DNA of 23,738 nucleotides, from NCBI RefSeq assembly GCF_002847825.1, contig NZ_PKIZ01000020.1, forward strand, positions 22,104-45,841. Reading direction: 5' to 3'. The translations under genes were made by a program, and so were the position numbers. The notes under the pieces are model-generated. The model searched no databases, was not told where the DNA came from, and worked only from the letters and a program-made list of their open reading frames with translations. Of the stretch, positions 10,676 to 18,472 are shown piece by piece. Origin of the DNA: Kytococcus schroeteri (GTDB lineage: Bacteria > Actinomycetota > Actinomycetes > Actinomycetales > Dermatophilaceae). The first letter of the stretch is position 1, and every line of letters starts with the position of its first letter.

Positions 10676-10684
10676 GTGGCGGCC

Positions 10685-11371
10685 TCAGTCGGGCAGGTCG
10701 GTGAGGCTGCAGAAGGCCTCCACCCGGTCGGTGGGGCCGGAGACGATGAGCTCGTCGCCCCGCCGCACCACCGTGTCAGCCTGGGCGTAGGTGAAGTTCT
10801 CGCCGGTGCGCTTGAGCCCCACGATGGTGACGCCGTGCCGGCTGCGCGGCAGCGACTGCGCCAGCGGCAGGTCCCAGGTCTCCCGGGGCGAGCGCGTGCG
10901 GGCGATGGCGAAGCCGTCCTCGAAGCCCATGTAGTCGGTCATCCCGCCGGCCACGATGTGGGCGACGCGCTCCCCCATCGACCAGTCGGGGTAGATGACG
11001 TGCTGCACGCCGATCTTGCCCAGGATGCGCCCGTGCTTGCGGGTGATGGCCTTGGCCCACACCTCGGGCACACCCGCCTCGACGAGGGCCACCGCGGAGA
11101 GCACGCTGGCCTCCACGTCGTTGCCGATGGCCACCACCGCGCGGTCGAACTCCCCCACGCCCAGCTGGGCCAGGGCGGCGTCGTCCGTGGCGTCGGCCTG
11201 CACCACGTGCTCGATCTGACCGGACCACTTCTGCACGATGGCCGGGTCGGTGTCCACGCCGAGCACGTCGATGCCCTGGCGCGAGAGCGAGGCCGCCACG
11301 GCGCCGCCGAAGCGGCCGAGGCCGATGACGACCACCGAGACCTGACGGGGGCGGGGGTTCCTGCCGAGCAT
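10685..11371 (-). CDS. trkA: K+ uptake regulatory subunit TrkA/KtrA
   Basis: A 228-residue cytoplasmic gating ring protein of a K+ transporter. The N-terminal RCK domain has the Rossmann dinucleotide/ATP-binding turn GLGRFG (17-22) after a strand VSVVVI, with the acidic ligand-binding strand end GVDTD (about 38-42). The C-terminal RCK_C domain spans about 140-225 (for example VTIVGLKRTGENFTYAQADTVVRRGDELIVSG). Single-RCK length fits KtrA or actinobacterial CeoB/CeoC rather than the double-length E. coli TrkA. AAGGAG precedes the ATG. It lies 66 bases downstream of trkH on the same strand, so the pair forms one transporter. Confidence 0.95.
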   Translation of the reverse strand: MLGRNPRPRQVSVVVIGLGRFGGAVAASLSRQGIDVLGVDTDPAIVQKWSGQIEHVVQADATDDAALAQLGVGEFDRAVVAIGNDVEASVLSAVALVEAGVPEVWAKAITRKHGRILGKIGVQHVIYPDWSMGERVAHIVAGGMTDYMGFEDGFAIARTRSPRETWDLPLAQSLPRSRHGVTIVGLKRTGENFTYAQADTVVRRGDELIVSGPTDRVEAFCSLTDLPD

Positions 11372-11390
11372 GGGGCTCCTTCGGTGCGGA

Positions 11391-11425
11391 CGGGGTGGGT
11401 GCGGGCGGGGTGGGTGCGGGCGGGG
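11391..11425. repeat. 15-bp tandem repeat between trkH and trkA
   Basis: CGGGGTGGGTGCGGG occurs twice in a row (11391-11405 and 11406-11420) plus five bases of a third copy. It fills most of the trkH-trkA gap, upstream of the trkA ribosome-binding site. It may be slippage-derived and has no evident coding role. Confidence 0.85.
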
Positions 11426-11437
11426 ACGACCGGGCGG

Positions 11438-12916
11438 TCAGCCCACGATGGGGCGTTCCTCGGGGTGGCGCACCACGGGCCGGCGCCGCCGCAGCGCGAG
11501 CGCGGAGGCCGCGGTGATGGGGCCCACGCGGCCGAGGAACATCAGGGCCATGAGGATGAGCTGGGCCGGCGGCGGCATCGAGGGGGTGATGCCGAGCGTG
11601 AGCCCCACGGTGGCGAAGGCGGAGACCACCTCGAAGAGCACCTGGTCGAAGCTGAAGCGGGTGAGCATCAGGATGGCGATGGTCGCCGCCGTGACCAGCC
11701 CCACGGCCAGCAGGGCCACCGAGAGCGCCTGGCGCACCACGGCCTGGGGCACGCGGCGGTGGGCGATGACGACCTCCTCGTCACCCCGCACCTCGGCCAC
11801 CATGACGAACCAGAGCAGCAGGAAGGTGGTCACCTTGAGACCACCGGCGGTGCCCGCCGACCCGCCACCGATGAACATGAGCAGCGTGGTGATGGCCTCG
11901 GTCTCGGGACGCACCTGCCCGTAGTCCACCGAGTTGAACCCGGCGGTGCGCGGGAAGACGCCCCCGTTGGCCCACGCGGCCAGCAGCTTCTGGGAGGGCT
12001 CCATGCCCGCGAGGGTGCCGGTGTTGCGCCACTCGAAGACGGTGAACGCCACAGTGCCCACGAGCAGCAGCCCCACCGTGCCGGCCAGGGTGAGCCGGGT
12101 GTGGATGGACCAATGGCCCGGCGCCCGGGAGGTGCGCTGCGCCCAGGTGCCCGGCACCGACCCGTCGGCCTCGGACTCCAGCGGTCCGTACCCGCCGGCC
12201 GGGCCGCGGCGCGCGCCGGGACGGGTGCGGGCCAGGTGGCGCACCACCTCGGCGATGACGGGGAAGCCGAGGCCGCCGAGCACCACGGCCACGGTGATCG
12301 GCAGCACCAGCCAGGGGTCGGTGACCACCGGCACGAGGTTGGTGGACCACAGGGCGAAGCCGGCGTTGTTGAACGCCGAGACGGCGTGGAAGACCCCGTG
12401 CCACGCGGCGGTGGGCAGCGAGTCGTCGTAGGCGATGCGGAAGCGCACCGTGAGGGCCACGGCCACCAGCGCCTCGATGAGCAGGGAGATGCCGATGACC
12501 CGGCGCACCACGCCGCGCACGTCACCGGGGTCCAGGGCGTGCGTCTCGGTCTGCGCCCCCAGGCGGGCCCGCATCCGCATCTTGCCGCGCACCACGAGCG
12601 TGAGCAGGGTGGCCAGGGTCATCACACCGAGGCCGCCCACCTGGATGAGGCCGATGATGACCGCCTGCCCGAAGGGGGTCCAGTAGGTGGCGGTGTCGAC
12701 CGTGACCAGCCCGGTCACGCAGACCGCGGACACGGTGGTGAAGGCGGCCACGAGCAGCGGGGCGGACCCCGGCTCCCGCGTGGCCGCGGGCAGCATGAGC
12801 AGCAGGGTGCCGGCCACGGCGGCGGCGGCGAAGCCCGCCAGGACGAGGCGAGCGGGGTTGCTCACCAGGACACCCCAGATCGAGGCGCCGGGTGCGCGGC
12901 GCAGGCGGAGGCTCAC
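11438..12916 (-). CDS. trkH: K+ uptake membrane subunit TrkH/KtrB
   Basis: A 492-residue ion-conducting subunit of the Trk/Ktr/HKT superfamily. Four membrane-pore-membrane units can be followed by their selectivity-filter loops: SAVCVTGL, SAFNNAGF, GGGSAGTAGGLK and SAFATVGLTLG. The glycines that line the K+ path are all present. An N-terminal basic, cytoplasmic start (SLRLRRAP) precedes the first membrane helix. The GTG at 12916 begins 11 bases after the nagZ stop codon and has only a weak ribosome-binding site, so translation may depend on ribosomes finishing nagZ. A TAGGCT that overlaps the nagZ stop might be a -10 box. Its partner trkA follows. Confidence 0.95.
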   Translation of the reverse strand: MSLRLRRAPGASIWGVLVSNPARLVLAGFAAAAVAGTLLLMLPAATREPGSAPLLVAAFTTVSAVCVTGLVTVDTATYWTPFGQAVIIGLIQVGGLGVMTLATLLTLVVRGKMRMRARLGAQTETHALDPGDVRGVVRRVIGISLLIEALVAVALTVRFRIAYDDSLPTAAWHGVFHAVSAFNNAGFALWSTNLVPVVTDPWLVLPITVAVVLGGLGFPVIAEVVRHLARTRPGARRGPAGGYGPLESEADGSVPGTWAQRTSRAPGHWSIHTRLTLAGTVGLLLVGTVAFTVFEWRNTGTLAGMEPSQKLLAAWANGGVFPRTAGFNSVDYGQVRPETEAITTLLMFIGGGSAGTAGGLKVTTFLLLWFVMVAEVRGDEEVVIAHRRVPQAVVRQALSVALLAVGLVTAATIAILMLTRFSFDQVLFEVVSAFATVGLTLGITPSMPPPAQLILMALMFLGRVGPITAASALALRRRRPVVRHPEERPIVG

Positions 12917-12927
12917 GACCCGGCAGC

Positions 12928-14715
12928 CTAGTCCTGCCCGTCGCCGGACCCGCCCGTGTCGCAGGTGGTCCCGGTCACGCGGTCGCCCACATCCACCGGC
13001 AGAGTGCCGGCGGGGGTGACCCGCCCGACCAGCGCCTCGGCCACGGCCTGCAGCTGGGCCGGGGTGTCGCCGAAGGCGGCGAGCCGCACCGGGGCGTCCA
13101 CGGCGGCCAGCGCGTAGGGCGTGTCCAGCGCCACCGCGGCGTCGGCGGACCCCGCCGACGAGCCCCCGGCACGCTCCGAGGCGGCCTCCTCCGGCATCGA
13201 ACCGTCCTCCACCTCGCCCGCGGCGTAGTCGCCGCCGTCCACGAGGCGCACCGTGGCCCCGCCGGTGCCCTCCCGGACGCCGACCTGCCGGAGCGCGGCG
13301 GTGAGGCCAGCCCGCTGGGAGGCGGTTCCCCCCACCACGCGGGCACGGTCACCGGCGTCCAGCGCGTGCACCTCGCAGGAGCCCAGGCTCGTGAGCGAGG
13401 CCCGGGCCAGCCGTCGGGCCTGGTCCTCGCCGGCGTCCAGTACCGAGGCCGGAGGCTGCTCCCCCACCTGCAGGCTCGCCGCCACCACGTGGGCGGCCGC
13501 CTCGCGCAGCCGCTCCTCGGGCAGGGTGCCGTCCTGGACGGCCTCCACCACGGCGGCCCGCGCGGCCTGCGGGTCCGGCGGCAGGAGCAGCAGGTCCGCG
13601 CCGGCCAGCAGCGCCGCCACGGAGCGGTCGTGGCCGGTGGTCGCCTCGGCGGTGTCCAGCGCCCCCATGTTCAGGGCGTCGGTCACCACCAGCGGGTCGG
13701 CGCCGTCCTCGCGCAGGTGGCCGAGCAGCGCCGCGCTCAGGCTCGCTGGCAGCCGGTCCACCGCGGGCACGGCGATGTGGCCGGTCATCACCGGCAGGTC
13801 GTGCTCCGCGAGCGCCCGGAAGGGCACGAGGTCGCGCTCGGTGAGTTCCTGCCAGGTGGCGTCGGTCGAGGGCAGCCCGTGGTGGCTGTCGCTCTCCAGC
13901 CCGCCGTGGCCGGGGAAGTGCTTGGCCACCGGCACGATGCCGGCCGCCCGGTACCCCTCGGCCAGGGCGGTGGCCACCCGGGCCACCCGCTGCGGGTCCG
14001 CGCCCGGCGAGCGCACGCCGATGGTGGGGTCCTGCGGCCCGGCGGTCACGTCCGCGTCGGGGGCGAACACCATCGTGAAGCCCAGGGCGCGCAGCTGCTC
14101 GCCGCTGAGGCGGGCGATCTCGCGCGAGAGCTCGCCGTCGGCGGCGGCGCCGTGCGCCATCGCCGCGGGCAGGGGCGTCACCGGTTCCTCGATGCGGCGG
14201 ACCGGTCCGCCCTCCTGGTCCACCCCGACCACGGCCGGCCAGGTGCGCCCGGAACGCTCCTGGGCGCGCTGCACCTGGGCGGTCACGCGGGGCAGGGCGG
14301 CGGGGTCGTCCGGCACGTTGCTGTCGAAGAGGATGACGCCGCCGAATCCCTCTCCCACCAGCCGGTCGGCGTTGCGGCCCGAGGAGCCCTCGTACCCGGC
14401 CACGATGACCTGCCCGGCCAGGGCGCGGGTGTCCAGGTCGGCCACGAGCTCCTCGGCGCGCGCCACCGCGTCGTCCCAGGCCAGGTCGGGACCGGTGGCC
14501 TGCGGCGAGGGGTCGCCGCTGCTGTCCGACGAGGGGTCGTGGGGCGAGGACGACGGGGACGACGAGCCGGACGACGAGGGAGTCTCCCCCGGCGTCGGGC
14601 CGGCGGCCTCGCTGCTCGGGGCGCCGCTCCCCGAGGAGGGCGCGGGCCCGGGCCCGGAGCACCCCACGAGGAGCGCACCGGCCAGGACGGGCGCGACCAC
14701 GTGGCCCCAGCGCAT
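12928..14715 (-). CDS. nagZ: NagZ-like glycoside hydrolase family 3 lipoprotein
   Basis: A 595-residue beta-N-acetylhexosaminidase-type GH3 enzyme, expected to cut GlcNAc from muropeptides during cell-wall turnover. A lipoprotein signal peptide is clear: hydrophobic segment 5-18 and lipobox LLVGC with Cys19. Residues 20-75 are a Ser/Pro/Gly-rich wall-spanning linker. The catalytic domain has KHFPGHG (265-271), the acid/base loop DSHHG with His278, and the nucleophile Asp346 in VVTDALNMGA. A smaller second domain (about 445-575) ends with AGTLPVDVG, as in two-domain GH3 enzymes. The ATG at 14715 overlaps the tsaD stop codon by one base (TGATG), so the genes are coupled. A longer upstream open frame is just the antisense/alternate frame of tsaD. 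Other substrates, such as plant or host glycans, are possible, but the NagZ motifs favour peptidoglycan. Confidence 0.92.
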   Translation of the reverse strand: MRWGHVVAPVLAGALLVGCSGPGPAPSSGSGAPSSEAAGPTPGETPSSSGSSSPSSSPHDPSSDSSGDPSPQATGPDLAWDDAVARAEELVADLDTRALAGQVIVAGYEGSSGRNADRLVGEGFGGVILFDSNVPDDPAALPRVTAQVQRAQERSGRTWPAVVGVDQEGGPVRRIEEPVTPLPAAMAHGAAADGELSREIARLSGEQLRALGFTMVFAPDADVTAGPQDPTIGVRSPGADPQRVARVATALAEGYRAAGIVPVAKHFPGHGGLESDSHHGLPSTDATWQELTERDLVPFRALAEHDLPVMTGHIAVPAVDRLPASLSAALLGHLREDGADPLVVTDALNMGALDTAEATTGHDRSVAALLAGADLLLLPPDPQAARAAVVEAVQDGTLPEERLREAAAHVVAASLQVGEQPPASVLDAGEDQARRLARASLTSLGSCEVHALDAGDRARVVGGTASQRAGLTAALRQVGVREGTGGATVRLVDGGDYAAGEVEDGSMPEEAASERAGGSSAGSADAAVALDTPYALAAVDAPVRLAAFGDTPAQLQAVAEALVGRVTPAGTLPVDVGDRVTGTTCDTGGSGDGQD

Positions 14716-15767
14716 CAGACCTGCACCTCTGTCACCGGCTGGGAGGAGCTCGACGGCAGGTCGAGCCCCGAGGGCGTGCGGCCGCGCGCCACCATCTGGG
14801 CCCCGAGGGCCGCCACCATGGCACCGTTGTCCGTGCAGAGCCCGGGCCGGGGCACGCGCAGCCGGATGCCGGCGGCCTCGCACCGCTCCGTGGCCAGCGC
14901 ACGCAGACGCGAGTTCGCGGCCACCCCACCGCCCAGCATCAGGTCCTGCACCCCCTCGGCGCGGCAGGCGGCCACGGCCTTGCGGGTGAGAACGTCCACC
15001 ACGGCCTCCTGGAAGCTCGCGGCCACGTCGGCCACCGGCACCGCCTCGCCGTCGCGCTCCCGGGTCTCCACCCAGCGCGCCACGGCGGTCTTCAAGCCGC
15101 TGAAGGAGAAGTCGAACTCGTGGCGCTCCAGGTCGCGCCGGGAGGTGAGCCCGCGCGGGAAGTCGATGGCGATGCGGTTGCCCTCGCGCGCCGCCCGGTC
15201 GATGTGGGGGCCGCCGGGGAAGGGCAGGCCGAGCACCCGCGCCACCTTGTCGAATGCCTCACCGGCCGCGTCGTCGATGGTCTGCCCCATCGGCCGCACG
15301 TCGCAGGTGATGTCCGGCACCATGAGCAACGAGGAGTGCCCCCCGCTCACGAGCAGGCTCATCATCGGCTCGGGCAGCGGGCCGTGCTCCACGACGTCCA
15401 CGGCCACGTGCGCGGCCAGGTGGTTCACGCCGTAGAGCGGCTTCCCGAGCCCCATGGCCAGGGCCTTGGCGCTCGCGGCCCCCACGAGCAGTGCACCGGC
15501 CAGGCCCGGCCCGGCCGTCACGGCCACGGCATCCACGTCCTGCAGGCGCACCCCGGCGTCGGCGCACGCCTGCTCGATGGTGGGCACCATCGCCTCCAGG
15601 TGGGCGCGGCTGGCCACCTCGGGCACCACGCCCCCGAAGGCGGCGTGCTGGTCCATGCTGCTGGCGACGGCGTCGGCCAGCAGGGTGGTGCCACGGACGA
15701 TGCCCACGCCCGTCTCGTCGCAGCTCGTCTCGATGCCGAGCACCAGGGGCTCGTCGGGGCGCGTCAT
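14715..15767 (-). CDS. tsaD: tRNA t6A37 threonylcarbamoyltransferase TsaD
   Basis: Transfers the threonylcarbamoyl group from TC-AMP to A37 of ANN-decoding tRNAs, acting with TsaB and TsaE. The 350-residue protein is the normal length. It starts with the ASKHA-type GIETSCDET (11-19), has the iron-binding pair His116 and His120 in NHLAAH, the nucleotide-binding SGGHSSL (141-147) and [11 protein letters not shown], and a C-terminal CTDNGAM metal-ligand segment. The ATG at 15767 overlaps the rimI stop by four bases (ATGA), and its own stop overlaps the nagZ start. It belongs to the alr-to-trkA run. In M. tuberculosis groES follows tsaD directly; here about 10 kb separates them. Confidence 0.98.
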   Translation of the reverse strand: MTRPDEPLVLGIETSCDETGVGIVRGTTLLADAVASSMDQHAAFGGVVPEVASRAHLEAMVPTIEQACADAGVRLQDVDAVAVTAGPGLAGALLVGAASAKALAMGLGKPLYGVNHLAAHVAVDVVEHGPLPEPMMSLLVSGGHSSLLMVPDITCDVRPMGQTIDDAAGEAFDKVARVLGLPFPGGPHIDRAAREGNRIAIDFPRGLTSRRDLERHEFDFSFSGLKTAVARWVETRERDGEAVPVADVAASFQEAVVDVLTRKAVAACRAEGVQDLMLGGGVAANSRLRALATERCEAAGIRLRVPRPGLCTDNGAMVAALGAQMVARGRTPSGLDLPSSSSQPVTEVQV

Positions 15768-16333
15768 CGGGCGCTCACCTCCAGAGGGTGGGTGGGGTCG
15801 TGCGGGGTCGGGTCGTGGGGCGCCGGGGCGGGCTCCGCGACCTGGTCGAGCAGCAGGCGCAGCACGTGCGCGTCCACCGGCCCGTCGGGGCCGCGGTAGT
15901 AGCCGCGGCGGACGGTCAGCTCGGTGAAGCCCAGGCGCCGGTAGAGGGCCAGGGCGGCCACGTTGTCCGAGCGCACCTCCAGCAGCAGCGCCTCGGCGCC
16001 CTCCTGCCGCGCCCGGCGCACGAGGTGGTCCATCACCCGGCGGCCGAGGCCGGCACCGCGCGCCGTGGGGTCCACGGTGACGGTCATGACGTCCGCGGTG
16101 CTGCCGCCGTGGTCCAGCCCGGCGTAGGCCAGCACCCGGCGGGTTCCCGGCACGGCCGCCCCGGTGGACGCGGCGTCCACGGCCACGACGTACTCGCGGC
16201 GGGGCGCTGCCAGCTCGGCCCACCAGGTGGCCTCGGTCCAGCCGTCGTGCGGGTGGGCCTCGGCCTCCATCGCCACGAGCTGGCCCAGGTCGCGCCAGTG
16301 GGCCGGGACGATCTCCACCGCCGGGGCGCTCAC
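15764..16333 (-). CDS. rimI: GNAT N-acetyltransferase RimI
   Basis: A 189-residue GCN5-type acetyltransferase. RimI acetylates the N-terminal alanine of ribosomal protein S18, with broader N-terminal targets in actinobacteria. Seen: the acetyl-CoA pyrophosphate loop R-G-A-G-L-G (92-97) after strand 4 (DVMTVTVDP), and the motif-B segment [25 protein letters not shown] (122-146) typical of RimI. The C-terminal tail (about 167-185) is a short His-Asp-Pro-Thr repeat unrelated to the fold. The GTG start overlaps the tsaB stop (GTGA), and its stop overlaps the tsaD ATG (ATGA). Location between tsaB and tsaD is the usual one in many bacteria. Confidence 0.94.
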   Translation of the reverse strand: MSAPAVEIVPAHWRDLGQLVAMEAEAHPHDGWTEATWWAELAAPRREYVVAVDAASTGAAVPGTRRVLAYAGLDHGGSTADVMTVTVDPTARGAGLGRRVMDHLVRRARQEGAEALLLEVRSDNVAALALYRRLGFTELTVRRGYYRGPDGPVDAHVLRLLLDQVAEPAPAPHDPTPHDPTHPLEVSAR

Positions 16334-17025
16334 AGCAGCACCCGCTTGCGCTGGCCGGGCGTCTGCGAGTCGGGGCGGCGCAGGTAGAGCGGCTCGGTGC
16401 CGGTGAGGCACTCCGGGTGGTCCACCGCGAGACGGGCCAGCGCGGCGGCGTCCACGTCGGGTCCGGCGCCCACGCGGCGCCCGGTGAACTCCTCCGGGTA
16501 GAGGCCGGCGCCGGCCCCCACCACGGGCAGGGCCCGCAGCGCGGCCGGCAGGTCCGCGGCGCGCCCCACCTCGGGGCCGGCCACCCGCTGCAGGCCGCTC
16601 GCGTAGTGGGCCCAGTAGACCTCCTTGCGGCGGGCGTCGGTGGCCACCAGCAGCGGCTCGTCGGCGGCCACCCCGCCGGCCTCCCGGGCGGCGGCGGCCA
16701 GGGCGTCCAGGCTGCACACCCCGTGGAGGCGCGCCCCGGAGGTCAGGGCCAGCACGCGGGCGGTGGCGATGCCGACGCGCAGGCCGGTGAAGGGCCCGGG
16801 CCCGGTGCCCACCACCACGTCGGTGACCTCGTCCACGCCGACCCCGGCCTCGGCGAGGGCCTGCTCCACCACCGGGGCCAGCTGCTCGCCGGCGGCGCGG
16901 GCGTCCACCACGGTGCGCACGGCGAGCACCTCGCCGGGCACGCCCGCGGCCTCCTCGACGGCGGGCGCCCCGGAGTGCACGGCGGCGGTGACGGCAGCGG
17001 TCGAGGTGTCCAGGGCCAGCAGCAT
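16330..17025 (-). CDS. tsaB: tRNA t6A synthesis protein TsaB
   Basis: A 231-residue ASKHA-fold partner that dimerises with TsaD and organises the t6A complex. Begins [12 protein letters not shown] (the actin-like phosphate-1 strand) and contains [18 protein letters not shown] (about 68-85), the TsaB signature. It ends with the usual PLYLRRPD near the C-terminus. The TsaD metal and catalytic residues are lacking, as expected. The ATG at 17025 lacks a Shine-Dalgarno at normal distance; a TACGCT seven bases upstream could be the -10 of an internal, near-leaderless promoter. It lies 35 bases after tsaE, and its stop overlaps rimI. Confidence 0.95.
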   Translation of the reverse strand: MLLALDTSTAAVTAAVHSGAPAVEEAAGVPGEVLAVRTVVDARAAGEQLAPVVEQALAEAGVGVDEVTDVVVGTGPGPFTGLRVGIATARVLALTSGARLHGVCSLDALAAAAREAGGVAADEPLLVATDARRKEVYWAHYASGLQRVAGPEVGRAADLPAALRALPVVGAGAGLYPEEFTGRRVGAGPDVDAAALARLAVDHPECLTGTEPLYLRRPDSQTPGQRKRVLL

Positions 17026-17038
17026 GGGGGCCAGCGTA
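17026..17038 (-). promoter_or_regulatory. Possible internal promoter before tsaB
   Basis: TACGCT (17038-17033, minus strand) lies seven bases from the tsaB ATG, close to the spacing seen at guaB and the TPR gene. No -35 is evident and the site lies inside an apparent operon, so this is a weak call. Confidence 0.25.
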
Positions 17039-17060
17039 GTTGCCGGCCCCTTCCCCGACC

Positions 17061-17573
17061 TCAGGGCAGTGCGCGGCGCAGCAGGGCCGAGAGCTCGGCG
17101 AGCCGCGCCTCGTGGCCCTGCCACTCCCCCACCGCGGCCACCTCCACCTGGCGGGTGACCTGGTCGGCGTCGTCGGCATCGCGCCCGGTGGCCCGGCGCA
17201 CGGTCACCTCGAGCCAGCGGTCGGTGAGCTGCTCCACGAGACCGGCACCCCACTCGGCCACCAGCACGGCGCCGGCCAGGTCGGTGTCGAGGTCGATCTC
17301 GTCCACCTCGTGGCGGCTGCCCAGGCGGTAGGTGTCCACGTGCACCAAGGCGGGGCCCTCCCCGGCCGAGGGGTGCACGCGGGAGATCACGAAGGTCGGC
17401 GAGGTCACCTCTCCGGCCACGCCCATGCCCTCACCCAGCCCGCGGGTCAGGGTGGTCTTGCCCGCACCCAGCTCCCCGGTGAGCACCAGCACGTCCCCGG
17501 CCCGCACCCACCGGCCCAGGCGGCGGCCCAGCTCCATCGTCTGCTCGGCCGTCGAGGCCTCCACCACGCTCAC
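17061..17573 (-). CDS. tsaE: tRNA t6A synthesis ATPase TsaE
   Basis: A 170-residue P-loop ATPase that resets the TsaB-TsaD complex in t6A synthesis. The Walker A motif GELGAGKTT is at 33-41 with Lys39. SPTFVISRVH and HVDTYRL follow, and VAEWG provides the Walker B-like acidic residue. Two GTG starts six bases apart are possible. The downstream one (17573) is preferred because GAGGGAG lies five bases ahead and because it gives a four-base GTGA overlap with the hydrolase stop, as at three other joins here; the 17579 GTG touches the ribosome-binding site. It is followed by tsaB after 35 bases. Confidence 0.94.
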   Translation of the reverse strand: MSVVEASTAEQTMELGRRLGRWVRAGDVLVLTGELGAGKTTLTRGLGEGMGVAGEVTSPTFVISRVHPSAGEGPALVHVDTYRLGSRHEVDEIDLDTDLAGAVLVAEWGAGLVEQLTDRWLEVTVRRATGRDADDADQVTRQVEVAAVGEWQGHEARLAELSALLRRALP

Positions 17574-18472
17574 GCGCACTCCCTCACCAGCTGCAGCACC
17601 GCGCCGGCCACGTCGTGGGGGTGCTCCACCATGAGCAGGTGCCCCGCCGCGGGGACCACCTGCAGGGTGGATCCCCGGTGCAGGGCGGCGATCTCCTCGG
17701 AGTGGGCCAGGGGCGTCATGCGGTCATCATCACCGATGAGGACCAACCCCCGGCAGTCCAGCGAGCGCAGCGCGTCGCGCCCGTCGTGGGCCAGCACCGA
17801 GGTGAGCAGCTCGGCGAGAACGCGGTAGGGCACCCGGTGGTGCATGGCCTGCACCTGGCGCAGGGTCGACCGGGAGGGCCGGCGGTGGAAGTTCGAGCGC
17901 GCCAGGTGGGCGAGCTCCACCTCCCGGGCACCGCCACGGGGGGCGGGGCGCACGTCCGGTCCCGACCGGGCCGCACGGGCCATGACCCGCGGGGCGATCT
18001 GCCCCACGAGGGGGCCCACCAGGGCTCCGGCGCGAACCGGCAGGCCGAAGGGGGAGGAGGCCATGCCACCGGGCGAGGTGGCGAGCCACACCATCGCGTC
18101 CACACGGCGGGCGATGGCCTCGTGCCGGGCCAGCACCCGCATCAGCACCATCCCGCCCATGGAGTGCCCCACGAGCACCAGCGGCCGGCCCTCGGGCACG
18201 TGCAGGGAGCGCAGCACGGCGGCCAGGTCGTCGGCCAGCACGTCCAGGTCCAGGGGCTGCTCCCCCGCACGCGACCACCCGTGGCCGGCCAGGTCCGGGC
18301 GCACCACGCGCACGCCGCCGGCAGCCAGGATGCGGGCCATCGGACCGAAGATGCCCGAGCCCAGCGCGTACCCGTGCACGAGCACCACGGTGGCCGGCGC
18401 GTCGTCCTGCGACGGCCCGTGCTCCACGGCGTGCAGCTCGCGGTCCTCGCGGGTGATCCAGTGGTGGATCAC
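17570..18472 (-). CDS. Alpha/beta-fold hydrolase
   Basis: A 300-residue serine hydrolase-type protein. It has the oxyanion-loop LVHGYALGS (31-39), the nucleophile elbow GHSMGG with Ser104, a cap region about 130-225, an Asp in GDDDRMTP (about 248-250) and His278 in AAGHLLMVEHP, completing a triad. No signal peptide is seen, so it is probably cytoplasmic. Substrate is unknown: esterase, lipase-like or epoxide-hydrolase-like roles are all possible. The GTG start overlaps the alr stop (GTGA), and its stop overlaps tsaE in the same way, implying tight co-translation with alr and the t6A genes. A hydrolase in this place between alr and tsaE also occurs in other actinobacteria, to my knowledge. Confidence 0.9.
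   Translation of the reverse strand: MIHHWITREDRELHAVEHGPSQDDAPATVVLVHGYALGSGIFGPMARILAAGGVRVVRPDLAGHGWSRAGEQPLDLDVLADDLAAVLRSLHVPEGRPLVLVGHSMGGMVLMRVLARHEAIARRVDAMVWLATSPGGMASSPFGLPVRAGALVGPLVGQIAPRVMARAARSGPDVRPAPRGGAREVELAHLARSNFHRRPSRSTLRQVQAMHHRVPYRVLAELLTSVLAHDGRDALRSLDCRGLVLIGDDDRMTPLAHSEEIAALHRGSTLQVVPAAGHLLMVEHPHDVAGAVLQLVRECA

Noticed and set aside
12892..15435. Plus-strand open frame of 847 codons across nagZ and tsaD
   Set aside because: Antisense of two well-supported genes, no recognisable motif.
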